From Agaricus subrufescens (lineage: Eukaryota > Basidiomycota > Agaricomycetes > Agaricales > Agaricaceae): DNA of 64,000 nucleotides. The DNA lies in assembly GCA_029945375.1 (NCBI GenBank), contig CM057063.1, positions 2,539,894 to 2,603,893 of the forward strand, written 5' to 3'. The notes beneath the pieces were generated by a model. That model saw only the letters and a list, made by a program, of their open reading frames with translations. It did not search any database and was not told the DNA's origin. Position numbers and translations under genes: made by a program. Shown here one piece after another: positions 15,588-25,689 of the stretch (positions are counted from its first letter, which is position 1; each line of letters starts with the position of its first letter).

Positions 15588-16840
15588 TTACGATGATAAA
15601 TCAAGGGTCTGGTTTAAGAAATTTTCAACGTGGTGCCAATATAGGTGTTCTTTATGCGTATAAACTATGTAATGCACTGGGTTAATCAAGGACTTCATGA
15701 ATAAATCGCGAAGACACTCACTGTGACTACCCGAATAGAATGGTACAAACTGGTCTTTCTGTAATGGGTTCGACTCTTCTTCCTTGGTGCCAGGCTCCTC
15801 GGCTTTCCCATCATCACTACTATCTACTTGAAACGGTAAAGTACATAGACCACACTGCCTTCCAATAAACTTGCGACGTGTTTTCCTTGCACCGCGTCGT
15901 TTCGCGATTTCCCAGAGATTATCCATATGGCGGGGTGGGACGACATTATCCGAGCGACCTGATAAAAATAGAATAGGAAGTGTAGCTGGTATACGAGCGA
16001 GTTTGTCGGCAGAATTCCAGCGTTGAGTGCAGAGGAAAGAGAAATGTCCGACGATGGGCCAACCATGAACGATATCGGGTATTGATGTGAACGTGTTTTC
16101 TATGATGAGCGCGGATATCTAAAAATAAAAATTGTGATAAGACATGGGTGAGGGAGAGAGACATGCGGCGGCGCACCTTGTCTGCGTTTCTGCTCGTGAC
16201 GTCGATGGCGACCGCACCCCCCAGGGAGACACCGTAGGCGATCTAGAGTGGGTGGGTGGGACAATTCATCCAGGAAGAGGGGAGGTGGTCACATACGACA
16301 GGTAACCGTGCAAGTGCCTCGTGGGCGAGAACCCAGTCCAAGGCTGCCTGGGCGTCTCTCTGCAGCCCCTTTTCTGAGGGAGTGCCCTGGCTATCGCCAT
16401 ACCCCCTATACGAGACTGTCAGGATGTTGCACTTGAGCGAGTAATATTTCTTTGAATGGGACAGCATTTGGCCGTGGTCCATGCCATTTCCGTGAAAGAT
16501 GATCACGGTTGCGCGGGGCGTTGAATGCTGGATGAGATAGCATTTCAGTGGCACCTTGTCTGAGGTTGTGACAGTAACGTCTGAGTATGGCAGGCCCCGA
16601 GATGACGGTTTCCGAGGTGCTGGAGGGGGGGAGTGGTTGAGCTGTGGGAATAACGGAAGAAACGAAGCGAGGAAGCGACGGACATTCTTGTGGCCAAAAT
16701 GCTGCCGGGTACACGAGTGATGGCTGGCCGTGGAGCAGGAACTGGGGGCAATAGAAGAGGTTAGCAGAGAGACAAACAAGCGAGGAAAAGAGCTGAAAAA
16801 CCTTCTTTATGAAGAAGCCAGGGGTAAGGTGAGGAGGCAT
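15588..16840 (-). CDS. Alpha/beta hydrolase, BEM46/ABHD13 type
   Basis: Four exons, right to left: 16840-16684, 16619-16297, 16242-16177 and 16118-15588. They total 1077 nt, or 358 aa. An N-terminal hydrophobic anchor (FFIKKVFQLFSSLVCLSANL) is followed by the family's SLVYPAAF strand, GLPYSDVTVTTSD, the oxyanion motif VIIFHGNGMDHG and NILTVSYRGYGDSQGTPSEKG. The nucleophile elbow GVSLGG has Ser within AYGVSLGGAVAID. ALIIENTFTSIPDI, LFLSGRSDNVVPP (acid Asp) and YSGSHSE (catalytic His) follow. BEM46 proteins are membrane-anchored hydrolases implicated in cell-polarity traits; the substrate is unknown. The first splice, with donor GTCCGT, is the weakest and was chosen because it restores the family reading frame. 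The gene is transcribed divergently from the membrane-protein gene at 17267. Confidence 0.87.
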
Positions 16841-17266
16841 GGCGGAGAGAAGGGGCTGGGCTGGGACGTGAGAATGCCCGTGAGCCCCTTGACGTAATGG
16901 CCCTCCGAGGCTCATAACATGTCTTGATCTCCGTTTCGGCGGCACTCGTCTCGGTTCGGGGAGGATGGGTGTTGTCCTCAGTGTAATGGCTGGAGATGGT
17001 CTTTATCAGCTGCATAGCCATAATAAATCAGCTATCCTGTTCATGATCAGAAAAACGTGATCGCGGCGACGCAGTCTGTATGCAAGTGCAGGACCTGGAT
17101 GGGCAGCAGAAATAGTGCTGGTATTGAGTCTGCATCGCCAGGCGGACGAGGCGCAGGTTCTGCCTGACAATTGGGGACAAGATCAGATCCGGCACCCGCG
17201 CCGGGGCGACTCGCAGGTGGTCCGTGCCCCGGCCTCTCTCCCGGAGCCACGACAGCACCAGCGCCC

Positions 17267-18313
17267 ATGCTCGCCGCCCTCCTCGACTACGTCCTCGTCT
17301 CCCACTTCAGCCATGTCCTAGCCCTCGCCTACACCCTCTGGGCCCTGGGCCTTCTCCCCGGTTCAAAGGACGCCAGGACTCACGATCCTCCCAAGATCCT
17401 CCTGCTCGTCATTGCCACTCTGGCTGCGCTCGTCTTCGTGGACGGCGGCATCAGCCAGAGCCTGTACTATGATTCCGACGTCCCACAAAGGTGGCTCTTC
17501 CAGCTCAAGGTGTGCCGTATTTCTGCCAACACAGTACCCGTCTAACGCACGACCCAGGCATTTCTGGCAGCTGTGATGGTCTTTTACCCTCACCTCTCCA
17601 GTGAATTCCTGGTCAGTCTCTCCAGACGTCGACCGCCTCTTTATGTTGAATTCCATCTAGCGCATCCGCTCACCTAGGCACCTCGCTCACGACTGTTTTC
17701 CGTTGTTAATCTTCGGCGTCTTCTTGGCCTTGTCATGGCTCGGTCTTCCCTGGTTGTACGACAACTTTCCCCAGCTTCCCCGCTTTGAAGTCGATCCTGC
17801 ATGGACGGAAGTCTGGGACATCTTGCTCAAAGTCCCTTTCCAAACCATTCCTCTGATCTATGGTGTGTATTTTCCTGCTCATACAACCAACTCAGAGGGC
17901 TTACCACCTGTCCCAAGCCTTGCGTTTTGTGTATCTAGACTCTCAACAACACGAGCGCCCTGGACTAATCAATCATAATACCCCGCCTCCCCGGTATGGT
18001 GTCTTCCCTGATTACTTCCATATCCCAAGGCGTGCTAGAGGCGGTGCCAGCGACACGGAGGACGACACAATACATTATCTCGTGGCGTACTTTGCATTGC
18101 TTCCGATATTGTGGCAGTTCAACGCTCCTTGGTTCATGATGAATTCATTCGAGAGAACGATCACGGTCCTCTCTACCAATGTAAGTTATGTTTTGGAGTT
18201 ATACTATACGTCTAATTCATATTCTATTGCGTGTTTAGATTCTGATTATGACTGTCATGTCGTATTACCAGCAGCTCGTGAACATGGCTAGAAGGCCAGT
18301 TTCTGCCGTTTGA
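17267..18313 (+). CDS. Polytopic membrane protein, function unknown
   Basis: Exons recognised are 17267-17509, 17558-17611, 17661 to about 17860, about 17894-18180, and 18239-18313. Hydrophobic segments include VLALAYTLWALGLL, ILLLVIATLAALVFV, AFLAAVMVFYP, LLIFGVFLALSWLGLPWL and YLVAYFALLPILW, so about five membrane spans. Between them are QSLYYDSDVPQRWLFQLK and RYGVFPDYFHIPRRARGG. I do not recognise the family with confidence. The join between the third and fourth blocks near 17860-17893 is unresolved: the obvious GT-AG pairs give an intron of only 31-33 nt or break frame, so a small frameshift or a weak donor further upstream is possible. The gene shares a 426-bp intergenic region with the divergent BEM46-type hydrolase. 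Confidence 0.6.
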
Positions 18314-18639
18314 TATGCTGATTTGCGCCAAGTCCCTGCTTTGGGTATGCACTAGCACTTAGTTACCGATGATTTCCTGCTCTTATTAGTCCTGATGTAT
18401 TTTGAGTTACCGGTATGGATTTGACTACCTTATGACAAACACTGATTGTTCTATAATGTCTGAAGGCTTTCCGGCGATAGCGAGACTACAGTTATGAATT
18501 GTTCCTGAATTGTTAGGCTACTCTCCGCGTCGAGTCCTCCTTGATCTCGCTCTATGCATCTAGTCTGCGTATTAGATGAATCCATGATTCTGGCAACGAA
18601 CCTTTGCGTTTGAGGATCGTCTCCACTCCACTCTGTGTG

Positions 18640-19800
18640 GAAATTGTCTGTCTCTTCTCTGTGTCACCTTACATATAAAACCAGGCATTCAAGGCCTCAC
18701 TCCTTGTAAGCCTGTATCCAATCCTCGTTTGTCTACGTCCAGTCCTCAAGCTCTTGCGCCGAGTCCTCGTTATCTCATGCTACCCCATACTGGCCTGCGC
18801 CAGTCATACTTTCACCAATCCTTATTACTGCGCTGGATCCTGCATCCGGCCCTCACCTTGACCACGTCACTGCTTATCGAGTCCACACTTATGATAAAGC
18901 TATTTATCGTTGAAGTAAGCATTGAGGGTAACATTTCATGTAATCTAGTACTTTCATCACCCTCGCTTCTCCTACATGTAAAACCAGGTCCTCACTCCTT
19001 GTACGCCTGTATCTTGTTCTCGTTGGTCCGCGTCTAGTCCTCAAGATCTCGCGCCTAGTCCCCGTCATCTCACGTCACTCCATACTGGCCCGCGTCAGTC
19101 GTGCCTGTAACCTGGCTATCCTAGTCAGCCAAATAACCGTTACATTAGAAGGGACATGACAGAATATCTTAGATATTCTGCCACCGACTAGTATATATGC
19201 TGTAAGCTCAGGATTACAGTGCCCTCACCGATTCTTGTTACTGCGCTACATCCTGCATTTGGCCCTCACCTTGGCCACGTCACTGCTTGTTGAATCTGCA
19301 CTTATGATAAGGCCATTCGTCATTGAAGTAAGCATTGAGGATAACATTTCATGTAATCTAGTACTTGTTCGCCCTCGCTTATCCTACATATAAAATCAGG
19401 TCCTCACTCCTTGTACGCTTGTATCCAATCCTCATTGGTTTATGTCTGGTCCTCCCCTCGTCATCTCGCGCCACTCCATCCTGGCGTGTGTCAGCCGGTC
19501 CCGTACTACTAAGTTCCTGTTGGTGCGCTGGATCCTGGATCTGGCCCTCACGCTACTGTTTGCTGAGTCCTCATTCATTTCATTCATAAAGTAAGCATCG
19601 AGGGCAACATGTCATATGATCTGTCACTTGATCCCCCTCGCCTACCCTACACCCGGCCTGTGCTTTGGTAGCGTCACTGTTTCTGTTTCAAAGTTGAGTC
19701 TGCACTCATAATAAGTACACTCATTATTGAAGTAGGCATCAAGGGTAACATTTCATGTAATCTATTACTTGATTCCCTCGCTTATCCCGCGCCCATTCCA
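18640..19800. repeat. Direct-repeat array, unit about 300 bp, four to five diverged copies
   Basis: The same word order recurs near 18.66, 18.83, 19.25, 19.53 and 19.65 kb: a GCGCTGGATCCTGCAT-like block, CCCTCACCTTG, ACGTCACTG, AAGTAAGCATTGAGGG, ACATTTCATGTAATCT, then ATAAAACCAGG and CACTCCTTGTACGCCTGTATC. The last two units are shortened to about 150 bp. Most differences are substitutions. No protein-coding signal is shared among the copies. The second and third units are separated by a piece that is repeated again at 21.44 kb. Confidence 0.8.
19137..19217. repeat. Dispersed repeat, copy 1 (possible LTR fragment)
   Basis: This stretch contains GTTACATTAGAAGGGACATG, CAGAATATC and CCACCGACTAGTATAT. 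The same words recur in the same order at 21439-21530. The TGTTACA-like beginning of the second copy resembles an LTR terminus, but no matching end or target duplication is visible. Confidence 0.6.
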
Positions 19801-21436
19801 CGGTGCGAGTCAAATCTTTGTTTTGTGGAGTCTCCCGCCCCATGCCTCATGGCTCACTGCGACGAGCAATTGAATCACGTAACATCCCCTGGACAATTGA
19901 AACCGTTGATCAAATTTGTAAGAACACCGGAGGTCTAATTCAAGAAGAAACAACAACAAGAGACCAAAAAAGCCACAATCTTCGGGCCCGCAGGGATCAT
20001 CAAAAAAAAAAAACCCCCAGGACACGAAACCTTGGCAAATAAACACTAAAGAAGGCACAAGGGGAAGAAAATTCTTGCTGAAACCATGAGCCATTGTACA
20101 TCTTGAATTTTATCTGATGAATCTTTTATGAGAATGATGGTGATAAATTCATCTTTTTTGGTTTTTCTCAAAACTTTGTTCGGTTTGAGTTTGTCATTGA
20201 CAGTTTTTGAATGTTTGATGTTCTTCTCTTCGTAGAACGCGGTTGCGAGAAAGATATGCCCGATCACATGGACTCTTGTGCTCGATAGATTCCGCTAGTC
20301 CGTTCCGGTCGACACAGAAACTAAATATAACCGGGTTCGTATGTGTTCTATTTTGAGAATCATATTCATTGTCAGTGGGAATATCTAGGAACGGAAGCAT
20401 CTAACCTCTTTCCGTATAAATTGCGTGCTCACTGTACATGAACGTGGTCTTTGAAACAAACAAAAGTCGCTCAGTGCTTCGGTAGAATCAAACACGTTGA
20501 AACAAGGTTAACTCAAGCTCGTGCGGCGGCGGTGGCGTGAGTTATCACCATGCCGGCGGAGGGGGGGGGACTAGACCCAGCTATCGGTGCGAAAACCGGT
20601 ATGATCTAAGCTTTGCTGTTGAGAAAGATCTCAGTTGTAACGCTTGGCAGGTTCCACATGGTAGAGTTTCAGCTGACACAGAGGTTGATTTGATTCAATA
20701 ATATATCATATATCCTAGATCGGAGAAAGGCTGTTCGTTCCTATAGTATCTTATTCTCTGTTTCCGGTCCGGCGCCGGTTCTAGCAGCAGAAGCAATGTA
20801 TTTTGATGTCGATTCTCCGTTCAAATCGTGTGGTGTGTTCAAATGTAACTCACATCTAACATCGAGATGTGGGGTTATCAAGAACAAAAAAAACGGTTTA
20901 GATCAGAATGCAGTATGGAAGTTGTTGAAAAACGGAAAAACGAGTTTCACCGATTATCGGCGTGTGTGGCGGTGGTGGCGTGAGTATTGAGAGTGGTATG
21001 CACGAGGTTTGGAAGATACTATTCATAGAAAGTCAGGAATTGGAGAGGTGATTTCCCTATATGTATGTGTGTGTGTGTAATGGACTAACATATTCTTCTT
21101 ACAAGTTTCGGACATAGCTCCGTGTGGTTCACGGCGTTATAAGGCGAATAACCCCACTCATCCATTCCTCTAACACTTAGCTTTCGGGGAGAAGACAGAA
21201 AGAAAAGACCAAAACATTTCAGTTTTGGGTATTATTACCGCGTCATAGATGTTGATCTGATAGGTAAATCTCCGATCCGGATAACAATGGTTCTATGTCA
21301 TTGATCCCCATGAATGATGCTTTGACATAGGTGTGTCAGGTGTGTTGTTATCTCTTTTGTCATTCCTATCATTGCCTGGCTGAATTTCAAAAACAAAGTA
21401 GGGCATATGTAAGCAAGTTACCCCAGTCGTCGAGTA
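19801..21436. other. Intergenic, no gene recognised
   Basis: The region has short frames only. Near-identical GGCGGTGGCGTGAGT words occur at about 20528 and 20968, and a short TG-dinucleotide run at 21064-21079. I see no domain. Confidence 0.4.
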
Positions 21437-21600
21437 ATTGTTACATCAAAAGGGACATGACAGAATATCCTACAATACTTTGCCACCGACTAGTATATGT
21501 CTGGTATATGTGCTGTTGTAGGCTCGTATTTACAGCGTATGTGGGTTGTTTGGATACACTAACTTCGCCATTGAGCTATTCTCTCACTACTTCTTATTAA
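21437..21600. repeat. Dispersed repeat, copy 2 (possible solo-LTR fragment)
   Basis: It begins TGTTACATCAAAAGGGACAT and then has CAGAATATCC and CCACCGACTAGTATATGT. It shares this core with 19137-19217. The TG start would suit an LTR. No CA end flanked by a duplication could be identified, so the label is tentative. Confidence 0.45.
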
Positions 21601-21794
21601 ACTCCATCTTATGCACTCCTCGTAATTCCAAAGTAAGCTATTCTTCTCATCATTAAACAATGGATGACTAATATACTCAAAGCCATGCTAATAATTAGGC
21701 AAGTTACTCAACCTCATGTCACTACGATTCGAGAAAAAAAAACTATCAGAAAGGTAGAAAGCCAACACCATTCGTCAATGTTTACACTTCCACA

Positions 21795-22593
21795 TCAAGC
21801 TACAAATTCCCATCTCTCCCCAACTTCCTCTGTAGTCCTCATAGCAAAAACCAACCCCTCTTCCTTACCATACAATCCATAAAACCCTTTATCAAACTGA
21901 CCGAATTGAAATGGTACCGGTTGAGAACTCGGTATCATCGTGTTCTCCGGGCCTCTCGCGATAGAGACTCTATGACCATTATAACCTACAGACAAGGCAA
22001 CCATATCTTCACAAATCAAGATATCGTCCTTCTCCCCTGATAATGAGGTTTTAAAGTTTCCTGGAGTACCGAGTCGGGCAATTGTAAACCTTGACTGTTT
22101 GATTTTCGAGAGCTCGACTTGTCCGGCATTAGGATTGAAGAACCAGTAGAATTCAGGGTGTAAAGTAGATCGAATATAGAATCTATATTCAGTTCTCATG
22201 AATTTCCCAATTATGACAAAGAAGCTAAGAAATAAGGAACTCACGAAGCACCATTTCTGTTATCAGGGTAAAGATCCGGCGGAATAACGGGCAAACAGTC
22301 GTTCTTTAATTGCCGGACCAAACATACTCGCGGATCCCAATCAGGATTATTCCCGAGTTTATTTGGGAGGACAGGAACGATATAATACTGGGGGTGTACT
22401 CGACGACAAGGGCCGCCAGTTTTGATTCCTTGTATGATGCGCCAGTATTTGTCGGCGTGTGCTCGAGTAGGGAATGCCCCCAAATGCTAAGCGATAGGGT
22501 TTCAACATAGCTATAGAGATATACGCTTTGTGTGCTTACGAGCGTGGAATCATCTTGGAGAAAGACGTAATATAGTCCAGGGGGAGAAGGCAT
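21795..22593 (-). CDS. Orphan protein, 231 aa
   Basis: Three exons, right to left: 22593-22540, 22486-22245 and 22194-21795. They total 696 nt, or 231 aa. The first intron (53 nt, donor GTAAGC) and second (50 nt, donor GTGAGT) are clean. The protein starts MPSPPGLYYVFLQDDSTL. It continues HLGAFPTRAHADKYWRII, with later segments RFYIRSTLHPEFYWFFNP and SRFTIARLG. It has no signal peptide, no membrane span and few Cys residues. Alternating aromatic and hydrophobic residues suggest a small all-beta cytosolic fold. I do not recognise a family. The clean introns and even length argue that it is a real gene. Confidence 0.6.
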
Positions 22594-23256
22594 TGTGCAA
22601 AAAGCGGTAGATGGGCTGAGTGAGATTGAAAGCAAGCAGTAGGAGAGGAGGGGAATGAGCTATTAGATTGCATCCACCACTCTTATATCTCAATATTACT
22701 AGTATGGCGCCTATCAAGAAATTCTCAGGAAAAAGCAGCTGCGCAATGTCACCTACTACAACATTGACGAACAATGTATCCGTAACGAGAATCGATTTTA
22801 ATCAGTACCAAAGTGGCAGTATTTTCTAGACCACGAATTTGCCCCTCCATCACTCCAGTATGTTCTATTCAATGTGGATCAACGCGGCGGGACACTCAAT
22901 GCTAATGATGAAGGAGACCCAAGTCAAGCTATTTCAGGAAGGAGTATTGAATTGAACCACCGAGGAGACTTATGGGCATAATCGAAGGTACTCGTGTGTC
23001 CTCGTTATTAATTTATTCGGTAGACATCATTGCGATGGAAGATGTTACTAGTAATGCAGCCTGGTTCTGAGTTGGTACAGTACAGGGCATCTCAAGAGAG
23101 GCTAGACCGATCTAGAGGTCAAAGCACTGGTATAGCATTGAAAGCCATTCATACATGAGGCAACGTTAAGCGGTAGCTCTGCACAGATAACATCTATTGA
23201 GACAATGGAAAATTCAAGAAAGATGATTGGTTTGATGAATTTTATCTATAAATAAT
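22594..23256. other. Intergenic
   Basis: This is the region between the start of the orphan gene (leftward) and the 3' end of the VTC1-type gene (also leftward). No exon is recognised. Confidence 0.45.
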
Positions 23257-24174
23257 TTAGAATGGTTGTTGTTGTTGATACACAGGAACTGAAGACTGGT
23301 TGACGTTGTTCGCGAACCCGAAGTAGTCGACTCCCGGGATAGGAACACCCTTATTGCGCCTAGTTCTTATGAGTAAAGACAGAGTGCATCAGATCGGGTT
23401 GTAGCTTACAGTTCTTTCACTATATTGGGACATCAGTGTGTAAGACGGAAGTGACAGTAAGCCGATCTCGAACACTCACCCCTAATGACAAAATTAGCCA
23501 GGACGGCGAAAAAGAGAGCGATACTAAGGATAACAGGTCCTGTTGGACTATCAAAGTGTCCTGGATCGCGTCTGCGGATGAGAGAAATCCTGTGCTGATA
23601 GATGGCCCAGCCGTAGACCTAGAGAGAGATGAGATACAGGGCCATAGATGCGGGAAATGCGGCATGACTTACAAGCGTGCAGACGCTGATGACGGCATAT
23701 GCGTAGGCGAAACGAGTGGCAATCTCGTCCTGAGAGGCGTTGAAGAGAGCAAGGGAAAGGGTTGCAAGGATGACAGAGATATTTAGCCAAGACACCCAGG
23801 CTAGCGCGCACTGGCTTCAATTCAAGCGTTTTCGCTACATGAGAGGACTCACTTCGTTCATTGGCGAACCAGACCTTGCCCTCGACACGTATAGGGGTAG
23901 GCACTTTTTTGGGAACACGGACCTGCGGGGGCAGGTTGATGGCATGGTAGTCCTGCATGGTAGGTTGTTGACCCTCGCTATCAGGCTGGGTGTCAGGAAT
24001 GTTGTCAGCGCGCAGATAGCGTGCTGGCCGGCGCAGCTTCGGCAGAAGTGCCAGTGCGGCCGGCGAGAAGGGGAATAGAACGGCACCCCAGGACCGCCGG
24101 ACAGCAGACGGGTGCTCGCCGTGATCGGAGTCGTCGGTGTGCGTGCTCGCCGTTGGCGACAGCGAGGTCGACAT
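23257..24174 (-). CDS. Vacuolar transporter chaperone VTC1-type (DUF202) protein
   Basis: Five exons, right to left: 24174-23853, 23800-23673, 23618-23480, 23419-23410 (only 10 nt) and 23365-23257. They total 708 nt, or 235 aa. After about 100 low-complexity residues comes the VTC1/DUF202 domain. It has KVWFANERTWVSWLNISVIL, LSLALFNASQD, ISVCTLVYGWAIYQHRISL, RRRDPGHFDSPTGPV and LFFAVLANFVIRVKEL, giving three membrane helices. VTC1 is the small membrane subunit of the vacuolar polyphosphate polymerase complex. The catalytic VTC4 and SPX domains are absent, so this is an accessory subunit. The N-terminal extension makes it longer than yeast Vtc1 (129 aa). The 10-nt exon is needed to give FVIRVKELTRRNKGV in frame. 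The gene diverges from the DnaJ gene, 175 bp apart. Confidence 0.9.
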
Positions 24175-24243
24175 CGCGGTGGGCAGCAAAGAACGCGGCG
24201 GCGCGGACCGGCATCACTCCGCGCCGTGCGTGAGAAGTCACGT

Positions 24244-24256
24244 GAATGTTCTGGAA
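24244..24256. promoter_or_regulatory. Heat-shock element between VTC1 and the DnaJ gene
   Basis: The sequence GAATGTTCTGGAA consists of three inverted 5-bp units (GAA, TTC, GAA) in exact phase. This is the canonical HSF binding pattern. It lies 94 bp upstream of the DnaJ start codon, and SIS1-type genes are known HSF targets. HSF control of the divergent VTC1 gene is only possible, not shown. Confidence 0.7.
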
Positions 24257-24349
24257 CAAATGACATCATGTCGGAGGCGCTGGAAAGCTCTAGCAAAGTC
24301 GCGGATGGCCGAATAAAACTCGGGCCAGCGTGCGTTTTCAGCAGCGACC

Positions 24350-25634
24350 ATGGGCGCGGACTACTACAAACTTCTCGGCGTAGCAAAGGACGCCAGCGAC
24401 GATGACATCAAGAAAGCATACAAGAAAATGGTGCGTACTCTGGCTGCCCCGCTTACGTGCATAGCTGACTCCCTGACTGCGCAGGCCCTGAAATGGCATC
24501 CGGACAGAAACAAGAACTCGGAAGAAGCCACCCAGAAATTCAAAGAAGTTTGTGCCACCGTTCATTCTTGAAGGTTCTCTCGCTGACAGTCCACCGAACA
24601 TGATAGATTTCCGAGGCATTTGAGGTCCTCACTGATAAACAAAAACGAACTGTTTACGACCAATTCGGAGAGGAAGGTTTGAAAGGCGGAGGGGGCCCTG
24701 CCCCAGGCGCCGCAGGAGGCTTCCCTGGAGGCTTCGGCGGTTTCCCTGGCGGAGGCGGGACCACCTTTACCTTCACATCAGGGGGGCCCGGCAGCGGTCG
24801 CAGCCAATTCAATCCGACTGACCCTAACAAGATATTTGAGTGCGTCTTGCTTTTTTCACCTCGTCATTTTGTTCCTCATTGCTATCTAGGCAATTTTTCG
24901 GAGGCAGTGGCTTCTTCGGTAACAGCGGCATGTTTAGTCGGGGAGGTGGTGGGTTCGATGATGACGACGATACGGGGAATTTCTCTTTCTCATCGTCAGG
25001 GGGTATGCCTGGTGGGATGCCCGGGCGGCCACAATCTTCACGACACCACTCTAGATTCCCTGGTACACCCGCTCCCGCGTCCGACAAGCCATCGTCGATT
25101 GAGCGACCACTTAAACTCACGCTAGAAGAGCTATATTCCGGCGCTACGAAACGACTCAAAGTTGGTCGTCGGCTCCTCAACGGCACAACTGAGGACAAAG
25201 TGCTTGAAATTCATGTGCTGCCAGGGTGGAAGGACGGCACCAAAGTCAGGTTCCCGAAAGCTGGTAATGAGATTTCGCCACAGGGAGATTCGCAAGACCT
25301 CGTCTTTGTAACAGAGACCAAACCCCACGAGACCTTCCAACGTGAACACAATGATCTAATAACCACGGTCAAGATACCGCTCGTAGAAGCGCTCACGGGC
25401 ACATCATCGAAGAAAATCATAACTTTGTTAGATGGCCGTAGGCTACAAGTCCCTACACCATTCGGAATCGTAAAACCTGGCCAAGAGACAAGGATTCCTG
25501 GTGAAGGAATGCCTATCCGTAAAGAGGGAACCACGAAGAAGGGCGATTTGATTGTAAAATGGGAAGTAGTATTCCCGACATCGTTGAACAGTCAACAGAA
25601 GGACCTTGTACGGAAGGCATTGACACCGATTTAA
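24350..25634 (+). CDS. Class B J-domain co-chaperone (Sis1/DNAJB1 type)
   Basis: Four exons: 24350-24430, 24485-24547, 24607-24839 and 24890-25634. They total 1122 nt, or 373 aa. The J domain reads [20 protein letters not shown] with the HPD triad in [10 protein letters not shown] and [10 protein letters not shown] at its end. A Gly/Phe-rich linker follows ([15 protein letters not shown] and similar), then the C-terminal peptide-binding domains ([70 protein letters not shown]) and the C-terminal helix. There is no CxxCxGxG zinc finger, so it is class B. It delivers substrates to cytosolic Hsp70 and stimulates its ATPase. A heat-shock element lies 94 bp upstream. The gene is intact. Confidence 0.95.
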
Positions 25635-25689
25635 CTGTTCGCTGTCAATTCTATACCCTGTACACTTAGTGTAGACTCATTCGTTTCTT

